Positions 29,783 through 39,454 of a stretch of 64,000 nt of DNA are shown here, one piece after another. Each line of letters opens with the position of its first letter. Position 1 is the stretch's first letter. The DNA lies in the NCBI RefSeq assembly GCF_031882575.1, contig NZ_CP134772.1, positions 2,127,001 through 2,191,000 on the forward strand, in the 5' to 3' direction. The notes under the pieces are model-generated. The model saw only the letters and a program-made list of their open reading frames with translations. It had not been told where the DNA came from and ran no database searches. Source of the stretch: Pseudomonas sp. VD-NE ins. Its GTDB lineage: Bacteria > Pseudomonadota > Gammaproteobacteria > Pseudomonadales > Pseudomonadaceae. The position numbers and the translations under genes were made by a program.

Positions 29783-30202
29783 TCAGTTATTGGCAGCGAC
29801 CCATGGGTTGATCAGATGAACGCCGCTGAGTTGAAAGTCCGCAATATTACGAGTGACCAAAGTCAGCCCGTGTACCAGTGCGGTAGCCGCGATCAAAGCG
29901 TCGCACTCATTGCTGCGGTCAGGCACATGCAACTGTGCGCATCGGGTGGCGACGGCGGTATCGACCGCCAGGATTCTTCCGCTGAAGGCTGGCTTGACGT
30001 GACATTCGAGCCAGTTACGCAGCGTCCTTCCTTGTGGCGGGTCGCGGCGTTCAATACGCAGAATGCCGGTTTCCAGCTCCAGCACGGTGATGGCCGATAG
30101 ATACAGGCTGGCTGGGACGACGCTGTTTGCCCAGGTCACCACCTGCTTGTCGGCCTGGGGTTTTCGCAGTTCGGACACCACATTTGTATCAAGTAGAAAC
30201 AT
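29783..30202 (-). CDS. vapC: VapC-type PIN-domain toxin (ribonuclease)
   Basis: A 139-residue PIN-domain nuclease, the toxin half of a type II pair. The acidic metal-binding residues are visible: Asp in FLLDTNVVSELRK near the N-terminus, Glu in ITVLELETGI, Asp in NECDALIAATA and Asp in TRNIADF. The ATG at 30202 overlaps the antitoxin stop as TGATG, so translation is coupled. The RNA target is unknown (initiator tRNA is typical for some VapC). It ends 5 bases before a terminator. Confidence 0.92.
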   Translation of the reverse strand: MFLLDTNVVSELRKPQADKQVVTWANSVVPASLYLSAITVLELETGILRIERRDPPQGRTLRNWLECHVKPAFSGRILAVDTAVATRCAQLHVPDRSNECDALIAATALVHGLTLVTRNIADFQLSGVHLINPWVAANN

Positions 30203-30459
30203 CAAGTCAGGTCCACGCTACGAGAGGGGATGACGGCGCGCTCTGGTTCGAATTCGATGTCAGACGTATTCGGCATGACCAGCAGATCGACGATGCTGGA
30301 CTGGCTACCGGTCAGTTTCTGGTACTCCTCAATGCTCAGCAGTACATGGGCGGGCCTGCCCCGGTCGGTAATGATAACCGGGCCTTGATGCGTGGCTTTT
30401 TTCGCAGCACTGGTGTCCTGGTTGAATTCGCGACTGGAAATGGTCTTGATGGCCATCAT
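30202..30459 (-). CDS. vapB: Phd/YefM-type antitoxin partner of VapC
   Basis: An 85-residue antitoxin beginning MMAIKTISSREFNQD, a Phd/YefM-fold DNA-binding segment with GPVIITDRGRPAHVLLSIEEYQKL. A GGAGG ribosome-binding site lies 6 bases before the first of two ATG codons (30459). The C-terminal tail (about 55-85) would wrap the toxin. Phd-type antitoxins usually autorepress the operon; no clear operator palindrome is visible upstream. Confidence 0.9.
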   Translation of the reverse strand: MMAIKTISSREFNQDTSAAKKATHQGPVIITDRGRPAHVLLSIEEYQKLTGSQSSIVDLLVMPNTSDIEFEPERAVIPSRSVDLT

Positions 30460-30639
30460 GTTCGGCCTCCAGAAATTCTGATGTAGAAACGTTACTACTT
30501 TGGAGTTTGCCCGACAACCGGAAAGGTGGGTTGCGGACGATCGGTTTGTCACGGTCATAACGGTACCGGCGAATGCACCCCGCGAAAGGCCGGGGCGCTG
30601 GAGGTTGGACGAATATTCGTGGTGCGTTGCTGCCTGCTG

Positions 30640-30813
30640 TCAGGGCAATCTGCCGCCGCCGAGGCCGTCAAGGCCGCTACCGTCAACCGGACTGGTCAAG
30701 GTGTTTTGCGCTGTTGAACTTGCGGGTTGCTCAGGCGTTTGTGCCGGGATTTTTTCATGCTCAGGGCTGGGCTGAGACTGATTTCGCGGGGTACTGTCGT
30801 CATTCTTCGACAT
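30640..30813 (-). CDS. Short hypothetical protein upstream of vapBC
   Basis: A 57-residue frame (MSKNDDSTPRNQSQP...) rich in Ser, Pro, Asn and Gly, with no recognisable domain. A weak AGGA ribosome-binding site precedes the ATG by about 9 bases. It lies between the vapB promoter region and the ccoP terminator, within the segment bounded by duplicated terminators. It could be a small disordered protein or a chance frame. Confidence 0.35.
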   Translation of the reverse strand: MSKNDDSTPRNQSQPSPEHEKIPAQTPEQPASSTAQNTLTSPVDGSGLDGLGGGRLP

Positions 30814-30927
30814 CTGGGCTTCATCCTTGAAGTTTGCCCCGATGCTGATCATCGGGGTGGAAAAAACCTACAGGGCAGCGTTGCCCAGGTCTATTGAGCA
30901 AACGTTTCAAGTCATGAACACAGCATG

Positions 30928-30967
30928 AAAAAAGGCCCCGCCAATCAACCTTGGCGGGGCCTTTTTT
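30928..30967. terminator. Bidirectional terminator of the ccoG-proximal ccoNOQP operon
   Basis: AAAAAA-GGCCCCGCCAA, 6-base loop, TTGGCGGGGCC-TTTTTT: an 11-bp perfect stem 17 bases beyond the ccoP stop. GTCTATTGAGCAAA (30889-30902) lies beside it, as it does beside the copy at 29744-29778. Confidence 0.92.
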
Positions 30968-30983
30968 GTTTCAAGCGCTGGCC

Positions 30984-31967
30984 TTACTCGGCGTTCGCTT
31001 CCGGTGCTTTTTCACCGTGGGACAGGCTGTAAACATACGCCGCCAGCAGGTGCACCTTGTCGTTGCCTTGCAGTTGTTCCTGCGCAGGCATCTGGCCCTG
31101 ACGGCCGTAACGGATGGTCTGCTGCAGTTGCGCAAAGCTCGAACCGTAGATGAACGCGCCCGGGTGGGTCAAATTCGGCGCGCCCATGGCGGGAGTGCCT
31201 TTGCCTTCCGGACCGTGGCAGGCCACGCAGTTGGCGGCGAACAGTTTGCCGCCGTTTTCCGGGTCAGCCTTGGTGTCTTCCGGCAGTTTGCGGCCATCGA
31301 GTTTGGTTACGACGAAGGCCGCGACATCGGCAACGCCTTGCTCGCCAATGACTTCAGCCCAGGCCGGCATCACCGCGTGACGACCGCCCATGATGGTGGT
31401 CTTGATGGTTTCCGGCTCGCCGCCCCAGCGCCAGTCGGCGTCGGTCAGGTTAGGGAAACCGTAGGCGCCCTTGGCGTCGGAACCGTGGCACACCGAGCAG
31501 TTGGAGGCGAACAGACGGCCACCCATTTTCAGTGCTTGCGGATCCTTGGCCACTTCTTCGATCGGCATGGCGGCGAACTTGGCGAAGATCGGACCGAACT
31601 TGGCGTCCGAGCGGGCCATTTCCTTTTCCCACTCGTGCACGCCGGTCCAGCCGGTCTGGCCGTTGGCGAACGCGGTCTGCTTGTCGTTATCGAGGTAGTT
31701 GTAGCCTGGCAGCAGGCCTTTCCAGTTGCCCAGGCCCGGGTACAGCACCAGGTAGCCCAAGGCGAAAACGATGGTGCCGACAAACAGCATGAACCACCAT
31801 TTCGGCAATGGGTTGTCGTACTCCTCGATCCCGTCGAAGGAGTGCCCGACCGTCTCGTCCGTCTGTTCGCTGCGCTGGCCCTTGCGGGTCGACAGCAGCA
31901 GCCAGGTCAGGGCGAAGATCGTACCGAGACTGAGGACTGTGACGTACAGACTCCAGAATGTAGTCAT
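30984..31967 (-). CDS. ccoP: cbb3 oxidase subunit CcoP, di-haem cytochrome c (ccoG-proximal copy)
   Basis: CcoP carries electrons from soluble cytochrome c to CcoO. The 327 residues have two N-terminal membrane helices around the conserved [17 protein letters not shown]. Two class I cytochrome c domains follow, with CSVCH and CVACH haem sites. This copy has a [13 protein letters not shown] insertion after the second helix that the distal copy lacks. Its start overlaps ccoQ by 4 bases. It is the last gene of its operon and is followed by a strong terminator. Confidence 0.96.
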   Translation of the reverse strand: MTTFWSLYVTVLSLGTIFALTWLLLSTRKGQRSEQTDETVGHSFDGIEEYDNPLPKWWFMLFVGTIVFALGYLVLYPGLGNWKGLLPGYNYLDNDKQTAFANGQTGWTGVHEWEKEMARSDAKFGPIFAKFAAMPIEEVAKDPQALKMGGRLFASNCSVCHGSDAKGAYGFPNLTDADWRWGGEPETIKTTIMGGRHAVMPAWAEVIGEQGVADVAAFVVTKLDGRKLPEDTKADPENGGKLFAANCVACHGPEGKGTPAMGAPNLTHPGAFIYGSSFAQLQQTIRYGRQGQMPAQEQLQGNDKVHLLAAYVYSLSHGEKAPEANAE

Positions 31968-32149
31968 TCTTTGTTACTCCTAGAAGCTTGCTCGACGTGC
32001 TTGATGGCTTCGGGATCATCCGCAAAAGGCAACAAGGTCGCGTCTTCAAACTCCGACTTGCGCTTGGGGCTGAACACCCACAACGCCAGACCGATGAAGG
32101 CCACCATCACGACAACGGTGCCCAGGCCACGAATCATCCCGATATCCAT
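31964..32149 (-). CDS. ccoQ: cbb3 oxidase subunit CcoQ (ccoG-proximal copy)
   Basis: A 61-residue protein with one membrane helix ([26 protein letters not shown]), followed by [12 protein letters not shown], the typical short CcoQ. It stabilises the oxidase complex. It is sandwiched between ccoO and ccoP with a 4-base overlap to ccoP. Confidence 0.93.
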   Translation of the reverse strand: MDIGMIRGLGTVVVMVAFIGLALWVFSPKRKSEFEDATLLPFADDPEAIKHVEQASRSNKE

Positions 32150-32154
32150 CTAAT

Positions 32155-32763
32155 TCACCGTTTGCTTTTGATGATGGTGCCCAGGCCTTGCAGGTAGGCC
32201 ACCAGCGCGTCCATTTCGGTTTTGCCCTTCACGGCATCCTGTGCACCGGCGATGTCTTCGTCGGTGTAAGGGACGCCGAGCGTGCGCAAGACTTCCATTT
32301 TTTTGGCCGTCTCTTTGCCGTCGAGCTTGTTTTCCACGAGGAACGGGTAAGCCGGCATTTTCGACTCAGGGACCACGTTGCGCGGGTTGTACAAGTGCGC
32401 ACGTTGCCAGTCATCGGAGTAACGACCGCCGACACGGGCCAGATCCGGACCGGTACGTTTGGAACCCCACAGGAACGGGTGATCCCAGACGCTTTCACCG
32501 GCGACCGAGTAGTGGCCGTAACGTTCGGTTTCAGCACGGAACGGACGGATCATCTGCGAGTGGCAGCCGACACAGCCGTTGGCGATATAAACGTCGCGGC
32601 CTTCCAGTTCCAGCGCCGAACGCGGCTTCATGCCTTCGACCGGTTTGTTGGTGACGTCCTGGAAAAACAGCGGAACGATTTGGGTCAGGCCGCCAACGCT
32701 GACGGCGATGACCATGAAGAAGGCCAGCAGGCCAATATTCTTCTCGACAGCTTCATGCTTCAT
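32155..32763 (-). CDS. ccoO: cbb3 oxidase subunit CcoO, mono-haem cytochrome c (ccoG-proximal copy)
   Basis: A 202-residue membrane cytochrome. One N-terminal helix ([25 protein letters not shown]) is followed by the [15 protein letters not shown] haem motif, and the distal methionine region MPAYPFL is also visible. It overlaps the ccoN stop by one base. It passes electrons from CcoP to CcoN. Confidence 0.96.
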   Translation of the reverse strand: MKHEAVEKNIGLLAFFMVIAVSVGGLTQIVPLFFQDVTNKPVEGMKPRSALELEGRDVYIANGCVGCHSQMIRPFRAETERYGHYSVAGESVWDHPFLWGSKRTGPDLARVGGRYSDDWQRAHLYNPRNVVPESKMPAYPFLVENKLDGKETAKKMEVLRTLGVPYTDEDIAGAQDAVKGKTEMDALVAYLQGLGTIIKSKR

Positions 32764-34205
32764 CAGTGAGCTCCAACGACAGCGATCTGGGCAGCGGCTT
32801 CAGCTTCAACCGGGTTCGAGGCGCACACGGTGCGCCAGACGTTGTAAGCCATCAGGAACATGCCGCTGGCGAAGAACGCACCGCCCAGCGCACGGACGAT
32901 GTAGCCCGGGTGGCTGGCTTGCAGCGCTTCAACGAACGAGTAGGTGAGGGTGCCGTCGTCGTTGATCGCACGCCACATCAGGCCCTGAGTAATGCCGTTG
33001 ACCCACATCGAAGCGATGTACAGCACGGTGCCGATGGTCGCGAGCCAGAAGTGCGCGTTGATCAGGCCGACGCTGTGCATCTGCGCACGGCCGAACAGGC
33101 GCGGAATCATGTGGTAGATCGCGCCAATCGAGATCATCGCCACCCAGCCCAGCGCGCCGGCGTGTACGTGGCCGATGGTCCAGTCGGTGTAGTGCGAGAG
33201 CGAGTTGACGGTCTTGATCGCCATCATCGGCCCTTCGAAGGTCGACATGCCGTAGAACGCCAGCGATACCACGAGGAAACGCAGGATCGGGTCGGTGCGC
33301 AGCTTATGCCAGGCGCCCGACAGGGTCATCATGCCGTTGATCATGCCGCCCCAACTTGGCGCCAGCAGAATGATCGACATGGCCATGCCCAAAGATTGTG
33401 CCCAATCCGGCAGGGCGGTGTAGTGCAAGTGGTGCGGGCCGGCCCAGATGTACAGGGTGATCAGTGCCCAGAAGTGCACGATCGACAGGCGATAGGAGTA
33501 GATCGGACGTTCGGCCTGTTTCGGCACGAAGTAATACATCATCCCGAGGAAACCGGTGGTCAGGAAGAAGCCCACCGCGTTGTGGCCGTACCACCACTGG
33601 ATCATCGCATCTGTCGCGCCCGAGTAGGCGGAGTAGGACTTGAACAGGTTCACTGGCAGCGACATGTGGTTGACGATGTGCAGCATCGCGGTCACGACGA
33701 TGAACGCGCCGTAGAACCAGTTACCGACATAGATGTGCTTGGTTTTGCGCTTGGTGATGGTGCCGAAGAACACCAGACCGTAGGTGACCCAGACAATGGC
33801 CAGCAAAATGGCGATCGGCCATTCCAGTTCCGCGTATTCCTTGGTGGTGGTGTAACCCAGCGGCAAGGTAATGATCGCGCCGACGATGACCGCTTGCCAG
33901 CCCCAGAAGGTGAAGGCCGCGAGGCTGTCGGAGATCAGTCGCGTCTGGCAGGTTCGCTGCACGACATAGTAGGAAGTGGCAAATAGTGCACAACCACCGA
34001 AGGCGAAAATCACCAGGTTTGTGTGCAACGGGCGCAGGCGTCCAAAGCTCGTCCACGGCAGACCGAAGTTCAACTCCGGCCAGACCAGTTGCGAGGCGAT
34101 GAAGACACCGAGCCCCATGCCAAGGATCCCCCAGACCACCGTCATGATGGCGAACTGGCGGACTACCTTATAGTTATAAGCAGTCGGACTGATTGCTGTG
34201 CTCAT
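32763..34205 (-). CDS. ccoN: cbb3 oxidase catalytic subunit CcoN (ccoG-proximal copy)
   Basis: The 480-residue haem-copper oxidase subunit I, with about 12 membrane helices, reduces oxygen to water at high affinity. Haem and Cu(B) ligand histidines are seen in [40 protein letters not shown] and [10 protein letters not shown]. The C-type-specific Tyr/His active-site layout is implied by the family. A candidate Anr box lies 85 bases upstream. The copy at 36457-37881 is very similar; the two differ mainly at both ends. Confidence 0.97.
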   Translation of the reverse strand: MSTAISPTAYNYKVVRQFAIMTVVWGILGMGLGVFIASQLVWPELNFGLPWTSFGRLRPLHTNLVIFAFGGCALFATSYYVVQRTCQTRLISDSLAAFTFWGWQAVIVGAIITLPLGYTTTKEYAELEWPIAILLAIVWVTYGLVFFGTITKRKTKHIYVGNWFYGAFIVVTAMLHIVNHMSLPVNLFKSYSAYSGATDAMIQWWYGHNAVGFFLTTGFLGMMYYFVPKQAERPIYSYRLSIVHFWALITLYIWAGPHHLHYTALPDWAQSLGMAMSIILLAPSWGGMINGMMTLSGAWHKLRTDPILRFLVVSLAFYGMSTFEGPMMAIKTVNSLSHYTDWTIGHVHAGALGWVAMISIGAIYHMIPRLFGRAQMHSVGLINAHFWLATIGTVLYIASMWVNGITQGLMWRAINDDGTLTYSFVEALQASHPGYIVRALGGAFFASGMFLMAYNVWRTVCASNPVEAEAAAQIAVVGAH

Positions 34206-34289
34206 TCTAAGGTTCCACGGTTTGGGTGTTTTATTAGGATTAAAATCGGCCGCAAGTATGCAGAGAGCAGGGGGTCATTGCAACGCGCC

Positions 34290-34303
34290 ATGACCTGGGT
34301 CAA
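34290..34303 (-). promoter_or_regulatory. Candidate Anr box upstream of the ccoG-proximal ccoN
   Basis: On the minus strand TTGAC-CCAG-GTCAT, one base off the TTGAY-N4-RTCAA consensus, 85 bases before the ccoN start. The rest of the gap 34206-34689 holds no convincing gene. It ends in a perfect hairpin that terminates the distal operon. Confidence 0.6.
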
Positions 34304-34645
34304 TGCTTTCCAACGCTGATTCTGCGGCCTTTCCATGCGCCGCGTAAGGACAAAATCAGCCTCGGACAAAATGTCGCAGCGGACGAAAAAAGCGAGGGGT
34401 TCAGGTCACTTGTAACGAGGTATGTTCGAACGGCCAGTTCGGCTGATGAATGGCAATCGGCGCGACAGCCGGTATCTACCGGCCTTTGCGGCGAGTCTGT
34501 CAGCCAATTCATCGAACACATCGCTCGGGGTCGACCTGGAACCGGCACGGGCCAGTCCGCATCGAGCAAGCGTAGACCCGAATCCGGGGAACCGAAAGGT
34601 GAGGGTGTGAAGGGGTGCGACAATGCGTCGCAAAGGGGCAGGATG

Positions 34646-34671
34646 CTGCCGCACCGAGAAAGGTGCGGCAG
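34646..34671. terminator. Hairpin after the distal ccoP
   Basis: CTGCCGCACC and GGTGCGGCAG form a perfect 10-bp stem around GAGAAA, 18 bases beyond the distal ccoP stop. No T run follows on the minus strand, so termination is likely but not classical. Confidence 0.6.
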
Positions 34672-34689
34672 AGGTGTACGCAATGCTTG

Positions 34690-35640
34690 CTATTTGTTGT
34701 CTTCGGTAATCAGTTTTTCTGTATTCAATCTGTGCGACAAGCTGTACACATAAGCGGCGAGCAATTGCACTTTATCGTTGCCCAACAGCTCGTTCTGCGC
34801 CGGCATGTGGCCCTGGCGACCATGGCGAATGGTCTGCTCGAGTTGAGTCAGGCTGGTGCCATAGATAAACCCGGCCGGGTGCGTCAGATTCGGCGCGCCC
34901 ATGGCTTCAGTGCCGTGGCCGGTTGCCCCATGACAGGCTACGCACGTGGTGCTGAACGCTTGCTGTCCGGCTTGCAGGTCAGCCTTGTTGTCGGCGGGCA
35001 ATGGCAGGCCGGCCAGTTCATGACGCACATAAGCGGCCACGTTCTTCACCCCGGCCTCGCCCAACACTTCGCCCCAGGCCGGCATCGCCGCCATCCGGCC
35101 ACCCATGATGGTGGTCTTGATGGTGTCGGCGTCGCCGCCCCAGCGCCAGTCACTGTCGGCGAGGTTAGGGAAACCGAACGCACCTTTGGCGTCTGAGCCA
35201 TGGCACACCGAACAGTTGGAGGCGAACAAGCGGCCACCCATTTTCAGCGCCTGCGGATCCTTCGCCACTTCTTCCACCGGCATGGCGGCGAACTTGGCGA
35301 AGATCGGCCCGAATTTGGCGTCGGCCTTGTTCATTTCCTTTTCCCACTCGTGCACGCCGGTCCAGCCATCCTCGTATCCCGGCAGGATGCCTTTCCAGTT
35401 GCCCAGGCCCGGATAGAGGATCAGATAGCCCACGGAAAACACCAGCGTGCCGGCGAACAGCATGAACCACCACTGCGGCAGCGGGTTGTCGTACTCCTCG
35501 ATGCCGTCGAAGCTGTGGCCCATGGTCTGGTCGACGCTGCCCTTGGTCTCGCCCCGGCGGGTGCCGATCAGCAGCCATGTCAGGCCGATCAGGCTGCCGA
35601 TGGTCAGTACGCAGATCCACGTACTCCAGAAGGTGGTCAT
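34690..35640 (-). CDS. ccoP: cbb3 oxidase subunit CcoP, di-haem cytochrome c (distal copy)
   Basis: A 316-residue homologue of the proximal CcoP with the same plan: two membrane helices, the [17 protein letters not shown] segment and haem sites CSVCH and CVACH. It lacks the short insertion after [12 protein letters not shown] that the other copy has. Its start overlaps the distal ccoQ by 4 bases. It ends the distal operon before a hairpin. Confidence 0.96.
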   Translation of the reverse strand: MTTFWSTWICVLTIGSLIGLTWLLIGTRRGETKGSVDQTMGHSFDGIEEYDNPLPQWWFMLFAGTLVFSVGYLILYPGLGNWKGILPGYEDGWTGVHEWEKEMNKADAKFGPIFAKFAAMPVEEVAKDPQALKMGGRLFASNCSVCHGSDAKGAFGFPNLADSDWRWGGDADTIKTTIMGGRMAAMPAWGEVLGEAGVKNVAAYVRHELAGLPLPADNKADLQAGQQAFSTTCVACHGATGHGTEAMGAPNLTHPAGFIYGTSLTQLEQTIRHGRQGHMPAQNELLGNDKVQLLAAYVYSLSHRLNTEKLITEDNK

Positions 35641-35834
35641 GGCCGGGTACTCCTTGTCTCATTTACTGGGGTTGTGTCGGGTTGCGGCTCGTCGGCGAAC
35701 GGCAGCAGACGCGCTTCGGCGAACTCCGGGGTGCGCTTGCGGTTGAACACCCACAAAGTCAAACCGACGAAAGCTACAAACACGACAACGGTGCCTAAAC
35801 CACGGATCAGCCCTGTGCTCATTTCAATGACCAT
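35637..35834 (-). CDS. ccoQ: cbb3 oxidase subunit CcoQ (distal copy)
   Basis: A 65-residue single-helix protein ([41 protein letters not shown]). The ATG at 35834 is preceded by GAGG at 6 bases, which favours it over the internal ATG of MSTGL. It follows ccoO by 3 bases. Confidence 0.92.
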   Translation of the reverse strand: MVIEMSTGLIRGLGTVVVFVAFVGLTLWVFNRKRTPEFAEARLLPFADEPQPDTTPVNETRSTRP

Positions 35835-35837
35835 GGC

Positions 35838-36446
35838 TCACCTCTTGCTCTTGATCGCAGTGCCGAGCACTTGCAGGTAGGAGACGAGGGCGTCCATTTC
35901 GGTCTTGCCCTTGAGGCTGGCCACCGCGCCGCTGATGTCGTCGTCGGTGTACGGCACGCCGAGGGTGCGCATGGTCTTGAGCTTGGTTTCGGTGTGGCTG
36001 CTGTCGACCGCTTGCGTGACCAGCCACGGGTAGGCCGGCATTTTCGATTCCGGTACGACGTTGCGCGGGTTGTACAAGTGCGCGCGGTGCCAGTCATCCG
36101 AGTAACGCGCGCCGACCCGGGCCAGATCCGGACCGGTACGCTTCGAACCCCACAGGAACGGGTGATCCCAAACGCTTTCGCCCGCTACCGAGTAGTGCCC
36201 GTAGCGTTCGGTTTCGGCGCGGAACGGGCGGATCATCTGCGAGTGGCAACCGACGCAGCCTTCGCGGATATAGATGTCGCGACCTTCCAGTTGCAGCGCG
36301 GTGTAGGGCTTCATGCCTTCCACCGGCTTGTTGGTGACGTCCTGGAAGAACAGCGGGACGATCTGGGTCAGGCCGCCGATGCTCACGGCAAAGACCATGA
36401 GCAACATCAACAGGCCGACGTTCTTTTCAATCGTTTCGTGTTTCAT
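35838..36446 (-). CDS. ccoO: cbb3 oxidase subunit CcoO (distal copy)
   Basis: A 202-residue mono-haem membrane cytochrome with [15 protein letters not shown] and one N-terminal helix. It is almost identical to the proximal CcoO in its central part; the main differences lie in the 40 residues before the C-terminus. It is separated from ccoN by 10 bases. Confidence 0.96.
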   Translation of the reverse strand: MKHETIEKNVGLLMLLMVFAVSIGGLTQIVPLFFQDVTNKPVEGMKPYTALQLEGRDIYIREGCVGCHSQMIRPFRAETERYGHYSVAGESVWDHPFLWGSKRTGPDLARVGARYSDDWHRAHLYNPRNVVPESKMPAYPWLVTQAVDSSHTETKLKTMRTLGVPYTDDDISGAVASLKGKTEMDALVSYLQVLGTAIKSKR

Positions 36447-36456
36447 GGCGGACTCC

Positions 36457-37881
36457 TCAGGCCATCTGCGCGGCAGCGACGACGTCAGCAGGCTGCGAGG
36501 CCCGCACGGTGCGCCAGGTGTTGTAAGCCATCAGGAACATGCCGCTGAGGAAGATCGCCCCACCGATCAGCCGCACGACGAAGCCTGGGTGGCTGGCCAC
36601 CAGGGTTTCGACGAAGGAATAGGTCAACGTGCCGTCCTCGTTCACCGCGCGCCACATCAGGCCCTGGGCGATGCCGTTGACCCACATCGACGCGATGTAG
36701 AGCACGGTGCCGATGGTCGCGAGCCAGAAGTGCGCGTTGATCAAACCGACGCTGTGCATCTGCGCCTTGCCGAAGATTTTCGGGATCATGTGGTACAGCG
36801 CGCCGATGGAAATCATCGCCACCCAACCGAGGGCGCCAGCGTGAACGTGGCCGATGGTCCAGTCGGTGTAGTGGGAGAGGGCGTTGACGGTCTTGATCGC
36901 CATCATCGGACCTTCGAACGTCGACATGCCGTAGAACGCCAGCGAGACCACGAGGAAACGCAGGATCGGGTCGCTGCGCAACTTATGCCACGCGCCCGAG
37001 AGGGTCATCATGCCGTTGATCATGCCGCCCCAGCTCGGTGCCAGCAGAATCAGCGACATCACCATGCCCAGCGACTGCGCCCAGTCCGGCAGCGCGGTGT
37101 AGTGCAAGTGGTGCGGGCCGGCCCAGATGTACAAGGTGATCAGCGCCCAGAAGTGCACGATCGACAGGCGATACGAGTACACCGGACGTTCTGCCTGTTT
37201 CGGCACGAAGTAGTACATCATCCCGAGGAAACCGGCGGTGAGGAAAAAGCCTACGGCATTGTGGCCGTACCACCATTGCACCATCGCGTCGGTTGCACCG
37301 GCGTACACCGAGTACGACTTGGTGAAACTCACCGGCAACTCAAGGTTATTGACGATGTGCAGAATCGCCACGGTGATGATGAACGCGCCGAAGAACCAGT
37401 TGCCCACATAAATGTGCTTGGTTTTGCGCTGCATGATCGTGCCGAAGAACACGATGGCGTAGGCGACCCAGACGATGGTGATCAGGATGTCGATCGGCCA
37501 TTCCAGCTCGGCGTATTCCTTGGAGCTGGTGTAACCCAGTGGCAGGCTGATGGCTGCCAATAGAATTACAAGCTGCCAGCCCCAGAAGCAGAACGCGGCG
37601 ATTTTTGGTGCAAACAATTGGGTCTGGCAGGTGCGTTGCACCGAGTAGAACGAACTGGCGAACAGCGCACAGCCACCGAACGCGAAGATCACCGCGTTGG
37701 TGTGCAGCGGGCGCAGACGGCCGAAACTGGTCCAGGGCAAATTGAAGTTGAGTTCGGGCCAGACCAATTGGGCCGCGAGAAAAACCCCGAGGCCCATGCC
37801 GACGATGCCCCACACCACCGTCATAATGGCGAATTGGCGGACCACCTTGTAGTTGTAGGCGGTACTGATAGAAGTGTTCAT
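36457..37881 (-). CDS. ccoN: cbb3 oxidase catalytic subunit CcoN (distal copy)
   Basis: A 474-residue catalytic subunit with the same metal-ligand histidine segments as the proximal copy. No Anr box is visible in the short gap to the divergent hydrolase. A TATAAC -10-like hexamer (37948-37953, minus strand) suggests an ordinary sigma-70 promoter. This fits the common Pseudomonas pattern of one constitutive and one Anr-induced cbb3 oxidase. Copy numbering differs between species, so I leave the operons unnumbered. Confidence 0.97.
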   Translation of the reverse strand: MNTSISTAYNYKVVRQFAIMTVVWGIVGMGLGVFLAAQLVWPELNFNLPWTSFGRLRPLHTNAVIFAFGGCALFASSFYSVQRTCQTQLFAPKIAAFCFWGWQLVILLAAISLPLGYTSSKEYAELEWPIDILITIVWVAYAIVFFGTIMQRKTKHIYVGNWFFGAFIITVAILHIVNNLELPVSFTKSYSVYAGATDAMVQWWYGHNAVGFFLTAGFLGMMYYFVPKQAERPVYSYRLSIVHFWALITLYIWAGPHHLHYTALPDWAQSLGMVMSLILLAPSWGGMINGMMTLSGAWHKLRSDPILRFLVVSLAFYGMSTFEGPMMAIKTVNALSHYTDWTIGHVHAGALGWVAMISIGALYHMIPKIFGKAQMHSVGLINAHFWLATIGTVLYIASMWVNGIAQGLMWRAVNEDGTLTYSFVETLVASHPGFVVRLIGGAIFLSGMFLMAYNTWRTVRASQPADVVAAAQMA

Positions 37882-37976
37882 GGTTCCCCATCCACGGTTC
37901 AGCCGAAGTGAGCGCGCGCAAAAGACGCGGCGAATCCTTCGTCTGGAGTTATAGGCAGACTAAAAGCGAGGCAAGC

Positions 37977-38657
37977 ATGGACAAACAGCACAAGGCCAGT
38001 ATTGACGGGGATCAATGGGCGCAGTGCGTGCTCGATCATGGATGGCTTTGGAACGCCGCCAGTGGTGAGGTTTCGGCGACGTTGATCCTGGCCCACGGCG
38101 CTGGTGCGCCGATGGACAGTGACTGGATGAACGATATGGCTGGGCGCCTTGCCGGGCTTGGGGTGAATGTGTTGCGGTTTGAGTTTCCTTATATGGCGCA
38201 GCGGCGGGTGGATGGGGTGAAGCGGCCGCCGAATCCTGCGGGGAAATTGCAGGAGTGTTGGCGTGAGGTGTATGCCGAGGTGCGGCGTCATGTCGCTGGG
38301 GTTTTGGCCATTGGCGGGAAGTCGATGGGTGGGCGGATGGCGAGTCTTTTGGCTGACGGATTGGGTGCCGATGCGTTGGTGTGTTTGGGCTATCCGTTTT
38401 ATGCGGTGGGGAAGCCGGAGAAGCCTCGGGTTGAGCATTTGGCTTCTTTGCAGACGCGGACTTTGGTTGTGCAAGGCGAGCGGGATGCGCTGGGCAATCG
38501 TGAGGCGGTTGAGGGTTATACCTTGTCACCGAGTATTGAGGTGGCGTGGTTAGCGGCCGGGGATCATGACCTCAAGCCATTAAAGGTTTCCGGGTTTACC
38601 CATGAACAGCATTTGGCCAGCGCCGCGCAGAAAGTAGCCGAGTTTCTCAGCAAGTGA
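37977..38657 (+). CDS. Alpha/beta-hydrolase fold protein (Tex30/KANL3-like family)
   Basis: From the ATG at 37977, preceded by GAGG, a 226-residue protein. Visible are LILAHGAGAPMDSDWM (oxyanion region), the nucleophile elbow GGKSMGGRMAS with Ser near 107, an acid in LVVQGERDALG, and the final His in AGDHDLKPLK. Proteins of this family are small soluble hydrolases of unknown substrate. Codons become more T-rich in the second half than in neighbouring genes. It diverges from the distal ccoN. Confidence 0.88.
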   Translation: MDKQHKASIDGDQWAQCVLDHGWLWNAASGEVSATLILAHGAGAPMDSDWMNDMAGRLAGLGVNVLRFEFPYMAQRRVDGVKRPPNPAGKLQECWREVYAEVRRHVAGVLAIGGKSMGGRMASLLADGLGADALVCLGYPFYAVGKPEKPRVEHLASLQTRTLVVQGERDALGNREAVEGYTLSPSIEVAWLAAGDHDLKPLKVSGFTHEQHLASAAQKVAEFLSK

Positions 38658-38698
38658 CCGAGCCGGGCTGAGATTTTGAACTGCATGAAGATCTGCTC

Positions 38699-38758
38699 CC
38701 TTTCCCCTCGCCCCCATGGGGGCGGTCCGACGTTTCGGGAGGGCTGGGGTGAGGGGGA
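38699..38758. repeat. CCCTCNCCC inverted repeat
   Basis: CCCTTTCCCCTCGCCCCCATGG ... GGAGGGCTGGGGTGAGGGGG, a compact member of the repeat family seen at 26109-26260. The following 38759-38863 contains another repeat arm (CTTACGGCGGGTCACTTTTTACAAACGCC) that is broken by the IS insertion. Confidence 0.7.
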
Positions 38759-38927
38759 TCGATTTCAGCTACGACATATTTTTTGGGTACATATCCATTG
38801 CTGCGGTAACGGCCACTTAGGGTTCCGCCCTTACGGCGGGTCACTTTTTACAAACGCCCTCCGTGTCAGGCTACCTGTCGCCCTTGTTGATTGACTCAAC
38901 TACTCAAGAGGGCGAAGGTGCATAACC

Positions 38928-39428
38928 ATGTCCAAAATGGGCAAACGCTACGACAACGACTTCAAAGATTGGGTCGTTCTGCAAATGATGCCGCCACTCA
39001 ATCGATCAGTGGCGGAACTTGCCTCTGCACTCAATCTCACGCCACAGTCACTGCGAAACTGGAGACAAATGGCTAGAGACAAAGGCTTAATTGTTCCGGG
39101 AAACGGCAAGACCAGTGACCAATGGTCTAGCGCCGATAAATTCAATGCCGTCATGGAAACCGCGCCGTTGAGCGAGGTCGAGATCTCTCAATATTGCCGA
39201 ATCAAAGGCATTTACCCTGAGCAAATCCAACAGTGGCGAGTGGCATGCCAAAACGCTAATCCCGTTGTTGATCTCTCCTCTCGAACTTCAAAAACGGCCG
39301 AGCAACGGCGCATCAAAATACTTGAGCGCCAACTGATTCAGTCTGATGCCAGTCGTGCAGAGGCGGTGGCGTTGCTGGAGCTCAGAAAAAAAGCCAATGC
39401 GATCTGGGGCAAGGACAAGGAAGACTGA
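38928..39428 (+). CDS. IS3-family transposase OrfA
   Basis: A 166-residue DNA-binding protein with two helix-turn-helix segments (SVAELASALNLTPQSLRNWRQ and LSEVEISQYCRIKGIYPEQIQQWR). A C-terminal leucine-zipper-like helix (RIKILERQLIQSDASRAEAVALLEL) is followed by KK, encoded by the A7 run. It binds the ends and regulates transposition. The stop is at 39426-39428, after the frameshift site. Confidence 0.9.
   Translation: MSKMGKRYDNDFKDWVVLQMMPPLNRSVAELASALNLTPQSLRNWRQMARDKGLIVPGNGKTSDQWSSADKFNAVMETAPLSEVEISQYCRIKGIYPEQIQQWRVACQNANPVVDLSSRTSKTAEQRRIKILERQLIQSDASRAEAVALLELRKKANAIWGKDKED
39386..39392 (+). promoter_or_regulatory. Programmed -1 frameshift site of the IS element
   Basis: Seven A residues read as A-AAA-AAA in the OrfA frame. 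A -1 slip leads into the OrfB frame with no stop before its ATG at 39455, giving an OrfAB fusion of the sort IS3 elements use as the active transposase. Confidence 0.7.
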
Positions 39429-39454
39429 TCAACGCCTCTGATCGTACGCAAGCC

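Noticed and set aside
34300..34683. Frames of 127 and 82 codons in the gap between the two cco operons
   Set aside because: No ribosome-binding site, Arg/Ser/Pro-rich chance translation, and overlap with a candidate Anr box and a terminator hairpin.
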